Positions 44,889-56,638 of a DNA stretch of 64,000 nucleotides are shown piece by piece (within the stretch, counting starts at the first letter, position 1; each line of letters opens with the position of its first letter). The notes below the pieces were generated by a model. It saw nothing but the letters and a program-made list of their open reading frames with translations. It was not told the origin of the DNA and made no database searches. The stretch is from Blastocladiella emersonii ATCC 22665 (Eukaryota; Blastocladiomycota; Blastocladiomycetes; Blastocladiales; Blastocladiaceae), in assembly GCA_025594325.1 (NCBI GenBank), contig JANHCV010000001.1, forward strand, positions 248,001 through 312,000, read 5' to 3'. A program made the position numbers and the translations under genes.

Positions 44889-47800
44889 ATGCAACGGATG
44901 GACTCCATGGACCCGACGGCGCTGGGCGGCTTTGCGGCGACCCATCGCCGCCGCTGCTGCTTGCGATTGACCAGGTCCCTACTACTGCTGCCACCCAACA
45001 ACAGCTTCTCGATGTCGATCCCAACACGCCGCCGCCGCCGCCGCTCGACGCAGCCAACTTTGACCGCCGCGTCCTCGCCGAGCGCGTGGCGCGCGGGTGG
45101 TGGTGCCCGTTCCCGCACACGCCCGCGTCGCTGCTCGAGCAGCGCTGCAAGGACGGCGCCGAGGCCCGCAAGCTTCTCAACGAGTGCGCGCCGATCCGGA
45201 ACCTCGCCGACGAGGACGGCGTCGTGGCTTCCCTGTTGTTACACGACTCTTCGCAGCACACTCGCATTGCTTCCTCCGCCCAAGCCAATCCCGGCCCACC
45301 CTCGCCCGTCTCTCCTTTTGCCGCTTCTGCCGGTACGTCACGACACGCCCCTTCCATCTCTAGTAGCGTCAGACTGACCGACCTTCTCCTGCTGTAACGC
45401 CCCACCCCACCCCGCCCCGCCCCGCCCGGCAAAATCGGCCCGCGTCTAGTCGATCCCGCAACACCGCCACCGCCACCAGAGTACTACCACCTCGCCACGT
45501 ACCACGCCCTGCAGCAGCGCCGGCTCCCGCTGCACGGCCGTCTCGGCCTTGGAGTTCCCGGCATCGAGTTCCAAAACCAGACTGCGGCCGCCCTGGACTC
45601 GGACCCCGAGCCGCGCGCGAGCTACGTGCGGTTCAGCAGGGATCCCGCCGCCGCGCCCTTCTTCATGGTCGCGATCCGCGAGACCCCCGCGGCGGCAACG
45701 GCGCTGGCGGCCGCTGAGACGGTGGTGAAGCCGACCAAAAAGTGGAAGCGGCGCCGCTGGTACCACTACACGCTCGATTTCTACCTCGACGCGGATGCCG
45801 TCAACCACAGCCTGCGCGCCGGCGTCCCGGGAGCCGCTCGCGCCGTGCGCCGGCTGCTGCGGTCGCACCGCCCGATCCCGTCGCCGTCCATGCTCTCCAA
45901 GGTTGCTTCCGCCTCCCTATCTCCTCCGCTGCTCACGCTCTGGTGTCCGACTTGGTCTCCGGCGCCGCCGCAACCGCTGCCTTCGGGTCCCGCACTGCTC
46001 AACAGCAACAGCGGTAACACCATGCTCGTCACCTGGCTCGTGCATCTTGAAGCCGATCCGTACGTGCTCCCGGTCTCGCAGCAGCTCTCCACTCTCGTGA
46101 GACAGCCGCACTTGCGCATCGGCCCGCGCGGCGTGCTCTTCAACCTCGAAATTGGCGACTGGGCCGAGCACGACGTGTGGTCTACTTCTTACTCTCAGCC
46201 ACGGGTATCGTCACCGACAAGCTCCCGAGTCGTGCCAGTCGATGGCGAGGAAATACGCGCAGGCGCCATCTTCTCGCCGCTGTCCGAGGACCTCTTCCTG
46301 TCGATTGCGCAGCTGGCCCGCGTGCGTCCGGGCCGCCTCGACTCGGTCACGGCCACCGTCGCCTCCGCTTCCGCTTCTGACGCCTTCTTGGGTGACACGG
46401 CAGCCCGGCCGTCGTTGTACATTTCATCGCGGGCCACGCTGCTCGTGCTTCACTCGGCCGACGTGCCGAAATCGCTGCATCGCATGTTCGGACTTGGTTC
46501 AGCGAGCAGGATGCCTCGGCCCGTATCAGCGAGAAGGCTCGCAAGACCTCGTCCCATTACCATGGCGGCTGCTGCTGCTGCCATGTTAGCCGCTGCTTCG
46601 GCCGCGACGACGGGCGAAACTCCTGCTTCCTCGGATCCGTCGGCGCTTCGCATCGTCGCCATCTGGAGCATCGAAAAGTACCGCGCGACGACGTGGGACC
46701 AGATCCGCGACGCCGACCTCGTCCTCGTTGCGCCGGCCGTCATCATGCATCCCGACTACCGCGCCCACATTGCTTCGCTGGTCGGCGAGACCGAGTACCA
46801 CGGACCCGGCCCGTTTCGCGGCAGTCGTGGCGGGTCCGGCGAACCCGCGTCTTTGTCCACGGACATGTCGCTCGAGCAGTACGAGTTCTCGGAGCTGCTT
46901 GCTGAACGCGTCGCGGCTCTCAATGCGGCGGGCTCCGCGGCGTACGGGCCGACCCGGGGCGAGGTCATCTTCGAGCGCGTCTGGTTCCACCGCGTGTTCT
47001 TGCTCAACTCGCACGAGCGGACAGGGTCCGTGGCGGTCGACGCGTGGCGCGCCCGCGTGGCCGAGTACAATGCCCTCCTGTCGAAGCGCAGCCGCGCGGG
47101 CGAGCGCGGGCTCGCTCCCGCACTTGCCGAGCGGATCGGCGTGCTGCAGCCCAAGGTGACCTCGTACCAGCTGCTCTGCGGTCTCGCTGGAAGCTTCAAG
47201 TACGCCGTCGTGCTGCCGCCGCAGCAGAAGCAGCTGTCGGACGGGTTCGACTTCAAGGACTGGGTCGACTGCATGCCGGCCCGCGCGCTGCGTGCCCACC
47301 TGCAGCACCTCCCGCTCGGCGACGCGCTCCCGGACCTGCCGCACGCCGACTGGGTCGGGTTCATGCAGCGGGCCACGCGCATGACGACGACCACGACCGC
47401 GGCCGCCGCTGGTCCCGGTGAGGCGGCGGCGCCTTCCGCTTCCGCTTCTGCTGCTGTCGATCCGTTCGTAACGTCAGTGGTCGTCGCCGTGGTGCCGACG
47501 GTGGCCAAGCTTCTTCTCGCGCACGACCAGGCCGCGTGTCCGCTGCCGCAGCCTGTTCCTTTTCCGAATCGCTTTTCGACGATTTCCGCGGCATCATCTC
47601 AGTCCCCCTCCACCTCCTCGGGTACGACAGCTGGTCCAGTGCCTTTTCTCTCGCGGTACCGCCAACTGCGCGGTCTCATGCGCGGGTTGCAGCAGCACCC
47701 CCACCAGCTGATTGCTGCATCAGCTACCGCTCCCGCGGCCTCGGCCTCGCTTCGGTGCGCGTCGTGCGCGAGCGCGATCCATTTCTCGCAGGACGCGTTT

Positions 47801-48913
47801 TCCATCACGCCGTGCAACCACGTCTTTTGTTGCTCGTGCCCAGTGTTCTTCTCGGGCGCGGCTAGCAGTAGCGGGCCCGGGGCCAGTCGCGGCGGCGATC
47901 GCAGTACCTCCTCGGACCCGACTCGGGTCGCTACCGCCACCGTCGCCGGAGCGTGCGCCGCTTGTCGCCTGCCGATGGACCGTGACCTCGTCAGCCGCGC
48001 GAACTGCGTTTCGGCTCCACTCGACGACCTCCCGGTTTCGATACCCCCCTCCGCGTCCGTCACCGTCACCAGCACCGCACCGTCTCACCCGGCTGCAGCC
48101 GCCACGAGCAGCAGCGAGACGTTCTCGGCTCACCTCGCGTCCATCGGCGAGACCTTTCCAGCAGCACTTTCCACCTCGCTCGGATTTCCGCCGCTACCGC
48201 CACCTCCGCCCACCTTCTCGGCCTCGCAGTACGGCACCAAGCTCGCGGCGATCCTCGAGTACATTGTCCAGCAGCAGCGGCTGTACGAGCAACAGCAACC
48301 GCTGCGCGACCCTGCACCCGATCCAGCGACAGCAACAACTACGGCAGTCGCGGGCAAGCGTCGCCGTCTCTCGGTGGCGGACCATCGCCGAGGCCCGCGC
48401 ACCGTCGTGTGGACCCAGTTCCCGGACTTTGCCGCGCTGCTCGTCGCGGCCCTCGCCGAGCGCGGGATCCGTGCCATCGACGGGACCGCGGCGGGCCACC
48501 CGGCGGCCGCCGCCGCGTCCGAGGCCGCCTGCCGCGCGTTCGAGCGGCTCGATACGGCGACGGCAGCGTCGGTCATCTGCCTCAACCCCGAGACCTACCT
48601 CTACCGCTGCGCCGCCCTCGCCGTGAGCCACGTCGTGTTCGCCCACCCGCTGCTGGCCACGACCGAGACGGCCGCGCACGACCTCGAGATGCGCGTGCTC
48701 GCTGCTGTCGCCGCCCCGACCCCCGCCACGACCTCCGCCACGACCCCCGCTCCCGCTCCGGCACCCGCCGCCGCGGTGAGCCACCCCGAGCAGGCTACCG
48801 GTGGTGCTGGTGCCGACGAAGACCGCCGAGCCCGCGTCATCGTCGCGCGCTTCGTCGCCTCGGTCACGGTCGAGGTCGCGCTGACCGAGCGCCGGACGCG
48901 CGCCCTGTGGTAG
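44889..48913 (+). CDS. RAD5/RAD16-like SNF2 helicase-RING protein lacking ATPase motifs (copy A)
   Basis: Exon 1 ends at 45332, intron 45333-45449 (GTACGT...TCTAG), exon 2 45450-48913, at least 1154 residues. The 5' end is uncertain: the frame matching copy B (GWWCPFPHTPASLLEQRC) is open from about 44886 but lacks an ATG, whereas the ATG at 44889 is in another frame. SNF2 order is retained: a GAIFSPLSEDLFLSIAQLA stretch where ILADEMGLGKT should lie (Walker A lost), ATLLVLHSADV (motif Ia-like), IRDADLVLVAPAVIMHPDY (III-like), FERVWFHRVFLLNSHER where RVILDEAH is expected (box lost). A C3HC4 RING follows (CASCASAIHFSQDAFSITPC, NHVFCCSC, CAACRLP), then a helicase-C-like half (TVVWTQFPDFAALLVAALAE; ARVIVARFVASVTVEVAL). 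Probably a pseudo-ATPase with a possible E3 RING, or a gene in decay. Confidence 0.6.
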
Positions 48914-49181
48914 GAATCGGTCGCTCGTCACGACGATGACGATGAATACACTTTCATGAATGGGCCCTTCGATGACCTTCTAGCGCCTGTACATGCGCAC
49001 ACGGACTGATGGACAGGTAGCGTCAGCGGCAGGCAACTGACGGTCGACGCGATCGACATGACAGGAGAGGCGCCTCCCGTTCCCATTCGCTTCACATCGC
49101 CCTGACCCACCTCTGCCTTCGCGCAGCTAAACCCCATTTAACGAATGAAGTAACTTGATGCAAAATGCTTGATCTGCGACT
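48914..49181. other. Spacer between the helicase-like paralogues
   Basis: Begins with GATGAATACAC (about 48947), a candidate 3'-end element. No gene seen. Confidence 0.4.
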
Positions 49182-52100
49182 ATGAATCCGCCCAGGAAGC
49201 GTGCCCGTGCAGCGCGCTTGCGCTCTGCGACCGCCGATGCGGAGCCCTTGTCTCGACCGCCGTCGACGCGTCGCCGCCACCACCGGCGATCGATCTCAAT
49301 TCTTCCGCGTATCGCGCTGCTTTGCTTCACGCCGAACGTACCGCGTGTGGTTGGTGGGTCCCCTTTACCGATGTCGCCACCCCAGGCGGTCCGCTCAGCA
49401 TGCTCGATTCGCTTGCGAGCACGAATTCGGTTGCCGAGTGGGTGGACAGCGTTGATACTCGTTTCGTTCAACCTGGTGCGTTTCTCCACCGCTCGCGAAC
49501 GCATCGGCCGAGGCAGACTCACTCAAAGGAACTCTCGAGTAGATTTGCTTCTGAGCTCCGAGGAGCTCGCCATCTCACGCCGGCCTCCTTTGCCCGAGGC
49601 TTCACTGGACGCAGAGACGGCGTGGCGCAACCCCGAGCGACCGGTCTTGGCCGATCTCTCGGCGCACCGCGAAATCGTGTGCATTCAGACGCGAAGCTAC
49701 CTGAGCGAGCGGTCCGTCCGCGAATGTGACTTTATCACGACGACCCCCGAGACCGCTCTCTATCGCTTTCCGTGCTCTGAGCGCGGGGAATTGGGTCGAC
49801 GGGCAAGCACTCGCCCGACTCCTTCGCGGAAGTCACCAGCGCCGACCCCGACTTTACGCGGTCGTATGTCCGCAAATACTCCTCGGCCGTGAATCACTGC
49901 ACAGCCACGGTAAATATGTGGTCCCTCGCTGGCGACGCCGTCTTCTCTGCATCCTGCCTGGAACCCGCGCGGACTGAATGGGACGTTCAGCCGTCCGCGC
50001 CAGGCATCCCGCCCGGCTCGCACAAGTTTTCGGCGCCGTGGGCGACCGCGGCCGGCACCGCGCTTCTTTCTGTGGAACAGTACACGTCGTCTCGCGCAAT
50101 CTACAGGATTGAGCCCAGCATGTTTCCGCTGCTCCGCGTTGTGGCCCGGCCGATTGTCGGCCAGCAGTACCCCAAGTTTGGCTTCCGCTTCACCTACGAG
50201 CTGGCCGTCTACCTGCGCATCGCCGAGGTTAACCGTCGCTTGTGCGACCCCGCCACGGCGCAGTCTACCCGCCAAGTCTTGCGCCAACTCTTCCGCCTAT
50301 ACCGCCCGCCGTTCACGCAATGGTTCTCTAATGACTCGCCGCGCATCCCGCTGATCGGTGACGTCGTTTACCACTGCGAAAAGGGCGTCCCTTCGCGGCC
50401 GTGGCAGAAGATTGCGCAGACCAACGGGCCCAAGCTCGGGTTGCGCAACTGGCTTCACACGCTCGAGACCAACGCCGAGGCGCGGACCTTCTCGCTTGCT
50501 GCCCGGGCACGCATCGAGCCGTGTATCCGCCTTGGCGCGCACGGCATGCTCTACAACTACATGAACGGCGAGTTTGCTCCTTCTTGCCCGCCGTTGTGGC
50601 TTCTACCGCTGCACCAGGACGAGACCCTCGAGATGCGCGCTGCCGTCGTGTGCGTCACGGAGCTCTCACCCGATTTGTGCCGCGACTCGCTTCCACTTGC
50701 GCCTCTTGATCCAGCCCTCGAAGTAGCGACTGCGACTTTGGTCCCTCAATCAACTGCGACGCTTATGCTCATGATCTCGGCCGACTCGGCCACCATGGCG
50801 CTTGATGCCGCGCGCCTCGAGCTTGGCCAGACCGCGCGCATCGTCGCTATCCGCAACGCTGGTGAGTACCGGTCGACATCGTGGGCAGCGGTCTTGAATG
50901 CCTATGTTGTCATTGTGTCGCGAGAGTTTCTCGCGAGCGACCACTACGCGCTTCCGCTGGGAGAGCGATGCTCGTCCAAATACGAGCTTCCGATCCCGCG
51001 GCTCGGCTTCCCAGCTTGGTTTTGGCAGAGGGAATCTTGCGACGCGCAGGTCGAGTTTGCCCACCGTCTTGTTGAGTATGCCCGCCAAAGTCAATCTAGC
51101 CCACACTCGTGCCAGGTTGCAATCGAGGCCATCCACTTCCGCCGCGTTGTCTTTGAGGACCCGAGCATCCTCCGCCGGCGGCCTAAATTCGATGGATCGA
51201 CCTCCAAGCTTATAGAGCGCAGTTGTACGCTTGTCCAAGGGCTTTACGCTGACTTTATGGTCGCCTTTGTCTTCCCGCGTATCCCGCTGTAGCGATCCAC
51301 TACTCCTTTGGGCTGATCACGGACCGGCCGCTTCCAAAGCAGTGGGGCGAAGACCTTTCCTCTGTGTTCTTGCACTTTGCGCGCAAACTGCCTGTTCGCC
51401 TGCCTCGACATCGCGTACTCGTTGTCGCGGATGCCACCAGCGGCGACACGGCGCCCATGGCCGAGCGCGAGTCGCACCATGCGCTGCGCTCGCACCTCGA
51501 GTCGCTGCAGGCGCCGCAGCTCAAGGCGCAGCTTACGCGTCTCGTCTCTCTCTTTGCGCTCGATCCCAATCGGTACCCGAGCTACTCGCGCGCGGCCATC
51601 GCCAAGATTGTCGCCGCGCACGATCCCAGCAGGGGACCGATATACGACGATCCTCCCGAGGACCTGGACGGCGAGGACTGCGAGCGCCCCTCGTCCGCGC
51701 TCTCGTTCGCGTCCGCGGTCTCGATGCTTGGCGAACCGCCGACTCGTGCGGTTTGGGCGTGGGCGGCGTCGCTAGGACTCGGCCTCGAGGGTGACCGCTT
51801 CGCCGCTCCCTCGGTGGGCGCCGGGACGGCCGACGGGGATCCTCGACCCGTGGGTTCCAAGCTGAGGCTTCTCGATCGCGACTACCGCGCGGTCCCGGCG
51901 ATTTCGCTTGCATTTCCATCGACGCGCGACCAGTTCAAGAGCCGCAAGCTCGTTCGCTTCTTCCACGCGGTCCAGCGCGCCGTCGAGGCGCACACGGTGC
52001 TCGGCGATGCCGCCGTCGAGGTGGATGCTGACCGCACCGTGTGGCCAGGCGATGACCTCGCTGTAGTTGCACACGACGACACCGCGGCGCGCCTCGCACG

Positions 52101-52614
52101 CGTCAAGGCGCGCTACGGCGCCAAGATCCACGCTATCGCTGCGACCGTCGCTGGCCTCGCGGGCGACAAGCGGCGCGCGCTCGTCGTGTGCCAGTCCCCG
52201 GTCCTCGCCGCGCTGATCGCCAAGGCCATCAACACGGTCCCCGACCTGCTCGCCGTCGACGCGTCGTCGCCCGACCCGCGCCTGCGCAACGCCGCTATCA
52301 CGGTCTTCCACGGGAACAAGCTGGTCACGGCCATGGTGCTCTCGCTCAACGACGAGGGCGGCGCGGCGTACGCGCCGCCGCCGCTCCCTGGCCAGATCTG
52401 TGGCGTCTCGCACGTCATCTTCGCGCACCCGCTGCTCGGCGAGACGGGGGCCGAGTAGGTCGCGATGGCAGAGCGCGTACTCGCGGTTCTTGACCCGTCG
52501 TCGCGGGCCTCGATCAAGCCGATGTGGGTCGTGGCCAAGGGCACAGTCGAGGAGAGCCTGATGCAGCCTTTCAAGGACCGCTTCGAGTTTGATGACGAAG
52601 TACTGTTCGATTGA
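49182..52614 (+). pseudogene. Decayed SNF2-like helicase paralogue (copy B)
   Basis: Direct-repeat paralogue of 44889-48913. Coding-like blocks run in the same order but in different frames: MNPPRKRARAARLR (NLS-like), CGWWVPFTD (about 49340), a 49889-51292 block with RIEPCIRLGAHGMLYNYMNG, STATLMLMISADSATM, ARIVAIRNAGEYRSTSWAAV and AIHFRRVVFEDPS, then from 51293 SFGLITDRPLPKQW (TGTP-motif region) and a helicase-C half (RRALVVCQSPVLAALIAKAI, GVSHVIFAHPLLGETGAE). Disruptions: frame changes near 49240 and 49790, a TAG at 51290-51292 with a frame change, and an in-frame TAG at 52456-52458. After that stop the same frame continues VAMAERVLAVLDPS and WVVAKGTVEESL, the conserved domain end. ATP-binding motifs are absent. 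No RING seen. Confidence 0.65.
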
Positions 52615-52938
52615 TGGCGGCGAGGGGCGCTCGCCGTATCTCTGAATACACGTCACATTTTTGGACAACTGGCGGCTATGACGAGGCTCAGTCTCCTTTA
52701 GGCAGCTCTTCAACCAGCACGTTAATCATGCAATTTGGGCTTGTATGCAGTGAGTGATCAGGTCGTGGTGCGCGAGCGAGTCACAGCGGCGCGGTGGGCG
52801 CCGACTCAGCGACCGGTCGCGCGTTGCGCCACCCCGGTGAAACCCGCGCGGTCGCTCCGAGACATCCCCGCTCTCCCGCCAGCTGCGACCGCCGCAACTC
52901 TACGCATCAACACCGAGACACCAAACCCACCACCCACC
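52615..52938. promoter_or_regulatory. Upstream region of the small helical protein gene
   Basis: 324 nt; starts with CTGAATACACG (about 52643), a candidate 3'-end element of the helicase relic. No gene seen. Confidence 0.35.
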
Positions 52939-53286
52939 ATGAACCGCGACGCCACCCACGCCGACGCGCTCGCCCAGCTCGACGCGTACATTGCACGGCC
53001 GACGCCCAAGCTCGCCGGGACGGACCGCGGGCAGCTCGTGCGCGCGCTCGCGGTGCGCATCCAGCAGATGCAGGACACGCTCGCGGTGCTGTACGCGCGC
53101 GCCATCACCGACGCCGACGGCCTGTCCGAGTCCCGCAGCGAGGCCGAGCTCGCGCGCCACCGCAAGCGCATCGAGCTCCACGTGGGGCTCGCCCGCGTCC
53201 TCATGCGCCCGCCGGGCGACGACCCCGTGGCCGAGCTCCAGGCGCTGCTCGACGCGGGTGTCGACCGCGCGGGCGCCAAGGTGTGA
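52939..53286 (+). CDS. Small helical protein, unknown function
   Basis: Single exon of 115 residues; start in CCCACCATGA context. Not recognised. Apart from a Pro at about 18-21 and a PPGDD turn near 92 it is almost entirely helix-forming and charged: HADALAQLDAYIARP, ALAVRIQQMQDTLAVLYARA, ARHRKRIELHVGLARVLMRP, VAELQALLDAGVD. The pattern suggests a short coiled-coil or helical-bundle subunit of a complex. No signal peptide or membrane segment. Confidence 0.6.
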   Translation: MNRDATHADALAQLDAYIARPTPKLAGTDRGQLVRALAVRIQQMQDTLAVLYARAITDADGLSESRSEAELARHRKRIELHVGLARVLMRPPGDDPVAELQALLDAGVDRAGAKV

Positions 53287-53597
53287 GCGCGCTCGAGTGG
53301 CTCGTCGATGTCCGTTCACCCTCATCTGTATCGAATACATCCCACATCTCATGCCTACCACACCCGTGCTGTGCTCTCTCGTTAACGCCGTTGCTCTGAG
53401 CCCCGCACCCTGATGCCCGTTCGCCATCCCGCGCTCGTTCGGCAGGCGGTCCCACGCGAAGCGCCACTCACGTGTGCCGAGTATCGCTCGCTCCTTCCTT
53501 TGCTCGCCCCGATCAGCGCTCGGGCCGCCTCCCGACTCTCTGCAGTGCTCGCCCCCGAGCTCCATGAAGCCTTTGCACTCGCTGCACATGTATCTCC
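53287..53597. promoter_or_regulatory. Upstream region of the 5-phosphatase gene
   Basis: 311 nt with CGAATACATCCC near 53332. An open frame from 53413 crosses into the next gene in another frame and is not supported. Confidence 0.35.
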
Positions 53598-56583
53598 ATG
53601 TCTAACCAAGTCTCGCCCAAGAGCCCCGCTCGGTCCTTTTCGTCGCTCCCGCCCGGCAACGGTCCGGCTTCCAGGCCTCGAAGCGCTCCCGAGGCGACGC
53701 TGACACTTTGCTCTTGTTCGACGTTCAGGTGGTGTGGACGATCAAGAAGGCCAGGAGTACCACGACGTACGCTCTGCGGTGCCCCGCTCCTGACCCGCCC
53801 CGACGGCTGATCCTCGATCCGGCGTGCGCGCGTAGACGACCGGGTGGCTCACGTACGGCCTCAAGAAGCGCCGCAAGGAGTACATTGACCTCGCGCCCGT
53901 AAGGTACGGACCGCTGGCTCCCGCTTCCACAGCATACCGCTCACCCGTCCCTTCCCCGCTCTAGCGTGCTCGTCGGGACCTGGAACGTCGCCGGCCGCCT
54001 CCCCTCATCCTCGCTCAACGCGTGGCTCTTCGGCAAGCCCGGCCCCGACGACGCGCCGCCGTCCGTGTCCGCGCCCGATGCAGCGCCACCCTCGTTCCCG
54101 CCGCGCCTCCCGTCCTTTTCGCACGTCTTTGACGCCGCCGGGACCACCCCGCTGCTCGACGCGGCGGCGACGCCGCCCGAGTCGCCCGCCGCCACTGCTC
54201 CCATCACGATCCCGCTCCCCGCCACCCCGGGCCCCGCAGCAGCTGCAGCCAAACCCGTCCCCGACTTGTCAACGCCCCCGCCGCTCCCGCCGCGTCCGCC
54301 GGCCCCGCCCGCCGACATCATCGTGCTCGGGTTCCAGGAGGCCGACACGTCGACCGAGACGTACATTGCGCACGACCCGGCGACCGTGACGGGGTTCCGC
54401 GAGCGGATCGCGCGTGCGCTCGGCCCGCACCTCGAGCGCCAGTACGGGATCGCTGTCACCAAGCAGCTCGTCGGGCTCGTCATCGTGGTCCTGGTGCATG
54501 ACCGGATCGCGGCGCATGTCACGGATATCGAGACGGCGACGGTCGGGTGTGGGATCATGGGGTTACTGGTACGCGTGAGATCCGCTGCTTTCTACGGACG
54601 CGGCTGACGCCCGAGTTTGGATGGGTAGGGCAACAAGGGCGCCGTCGCGGTGCGGCTCAAGGTTCATGATACTCGCTTGTGCTTCGTCAACTGCCACCTC
54701 GCCGCGGACGCCGACCAGTGGGCGCGCCGCAACAGCGACGTCAACGAGATCCGCCGCCGCCTGTGGTTCCGCCGCTCCGACGGCCGGCCGACGCCCGACC
54801 CCGCCTACGACGAGGACGAGTACGTACACGCTCCACTCGTTGCGGTGGTCCCACTCACCTCACGCGCACGTTTAGGACGGCCGTCGTGTGGCTCGGCGAC
54901 ATGAACTACCGGCTGACGGGCACCCAGGAGCGCGTCGCGCAGCACGTCCAGAACGGCAACCTGCCGCTGCTCCTGCAGACGGACCAGCTCAAGCAGACCA
55001 TGCTCAAGGGCGACGCGTTTGTCGGGTTCGAGGAGGCGAACATTGAGTTTGTCCCGACGTACAAGTACGACGTGGGGACGTCGCGGTTCGACACGAGGTA
55101 CGCTGCCCCTCCGCAGGTCTATCCGCTTGGTAAACTGACCGCCTACTCCCTCGTGTAGTGAGAAGAAACGCACCCCAGCGTGGTGCGACCGCGTACTGTG
55201 GCGGCACCCGGGCCCGGGCGCCACGCGGTCGTCGCGGTACACGTCGCACATGAAGTACCTCGACAGCGACCACAAGCCCGTATCCGCACTCCTCTCGGTC
55301 GACGTGGGCGTGATTGACCCGGACCGGCTGGCCGTCGTGACGCGCGACGTGCTGCGCGAGCACGACCGGTGGGAGAACACACTGATCCCCGAGGCCAGCG
55401 TGACACCGCAGGTCGTCGATTTCGGCACGGTGCGGTTCATGAGCGAGGCGTCGCAGACGGTCGAGCTCGTCAATACGGGCAAGATCCCATTCGCGTGGCA
55501 CTTTGTCCCGCGCGACGGCAGCGGCCCGCTCGCGGGGATCGGTGTCGCGTGGTGTACTGCCGAGCCGCAACGCGGCGTACTTGAGCCTGGTATGGCCGCT
55601 TCACTCGCCCCCGGGTGGGCTCATAGCTGACGTGGCACACGGCTGTAGGCGACCGCAAAAGCATCACGTTCAGCGTGTACGTCCCGCCGCCGCTCGCGGT
55701 CCTGTTCAATGCGGCCGAGACCCCTAGCATGTCCGAAATCTTCATCCTGCGTCTGCACCAGGGCCGCGACTTTTTCATTGCCGCCGAGGGAAGCTGGCAG
55801 CGCACGTGTCTCGCGCGGTCGCTCGTCGACCTCGCCGCGTCGACGGGCCCATCGCGCACCACGCCGCCGTCCGCGGGCCCCTTGGCATCGGCGGTCCCGC
55901 CGGAACTCGACGCGCTGACGCAGTTCCTGCGCGACCACGCGACACACCCGGCGTCGCCCGTGGACGTGGCCGACCTCGTCGCGCCCACGGCGCCCGTGTC
56001 CGAGTCGGCGGTTCAGTCCGTCCTCGACGCCCTCGACACGCACCGCGCGGTGCCCGCTGACGCCGACCCGCGCGCCGTGTTTCGCGCGCTCGCCACGGTC
56101 CTCGAGTACCTGCCCGCGGCGCTGATCCGGTCGGGCGCCGCGCAGGACCGCGTGCTCGCTGCGGCCGCGGGCGCAGGCGCTGTCGAGGACGACCCGGCGG
56201 CGGCTGCGCTCGAGGCCGCCGTCAGCGAGCTCGACGCCACGCACCGCGCGTCGCTCCTGGTCCTCCTCGCGGCGTGTGTCGCGCTCGCGGACGCGGACGT
56301 TGCGAGGGTCGGCGACGCGATGCCCGCGCACGTCACGCGCGCGGCGGCCGAGGCGCGGATCGCGGATTTGCTGGGACCGCTGGTCATGCGGTGGAGCGCC
56401 GTCGGCGACGCGGGTGGCGGCGGGATCGGGACGCCGCCCACGGTTTTGGGAGGCATGGGCAGTGTGCCGACCTCTGCGGCCTCTTCGCCCGTCGCCGCCA
56501 GCAAGAAGGTGCGGTCCAAGATCGCGGCGCGGCAGCGTGCGTTCGTGCTGCTGGTCCGCGGGTTCCGCGCGACGAGTCCCTGA
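53598..56583 (+). CDS. OCRL: OCRL/INPP5B-like inositol polyphosphate 5-phosphatase (catalytic-ASH-RhoGAP-like)
   Basis: Removes the 5-phosphate from PI(4,5)P2 and related lipids on endocytic/Golgi membranes (family knowledge). Eight exons: 53598-53661, 53729-53766, 53836-53903, 53965-54568, 54629-54819, 54876-55097, 55159-55589, 55649-56583; 850 residues; introns 56-69 nt. Catalytic domain from about 57: SVLVGTWNVAGRLP, DIIVLGFQEADTSTE, GIMGLLGNKGAVAVR, VVWLGDMNYRL (near 327), RTPAWCDRVLWRHPG (near 401), DSDHKPV (near 431). A Pro/Ala-rich insert of about 100 residues splits the N-terminal part of this domain. The ASH domain follows (TPQVVDFGTVRFMSEASQTV; FSVYVPPPLAV). The C-terminus is RhoGAP-like (HRASLLVLLAACVALAD; MPAHVTRAAAEARIADLLGP), without an obvious catalytic Arg finger, as in animal OCRL. 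No N-terminal PH domain is seen. Confidence 0.93.
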
Positions 56584-56638
56584 CCACGCAGCGCTCAGTT
56601 TTGTTTTACCGCGGTGAATGTACAGTGCGTGTCTATGG

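Noticed and set aside
41238-52458. Reassignment of TAG to glutamine (two apparent Q-to-TAG sites)
   Set aside because: Several intact genes here (for example ASTE1, RCE1 and P450 copy 1's neighbours) end properly at TAG, and the affected genes carry frameshifts too; decay is simpler.
53413-53703. Open frame just upstream of the 5-phosphatase as its N-terminus
   Set aside because: The start at 53598 with an intron 53662-53728 gives consistent phases through all eight exons; the 53413 frame does not join in phase.
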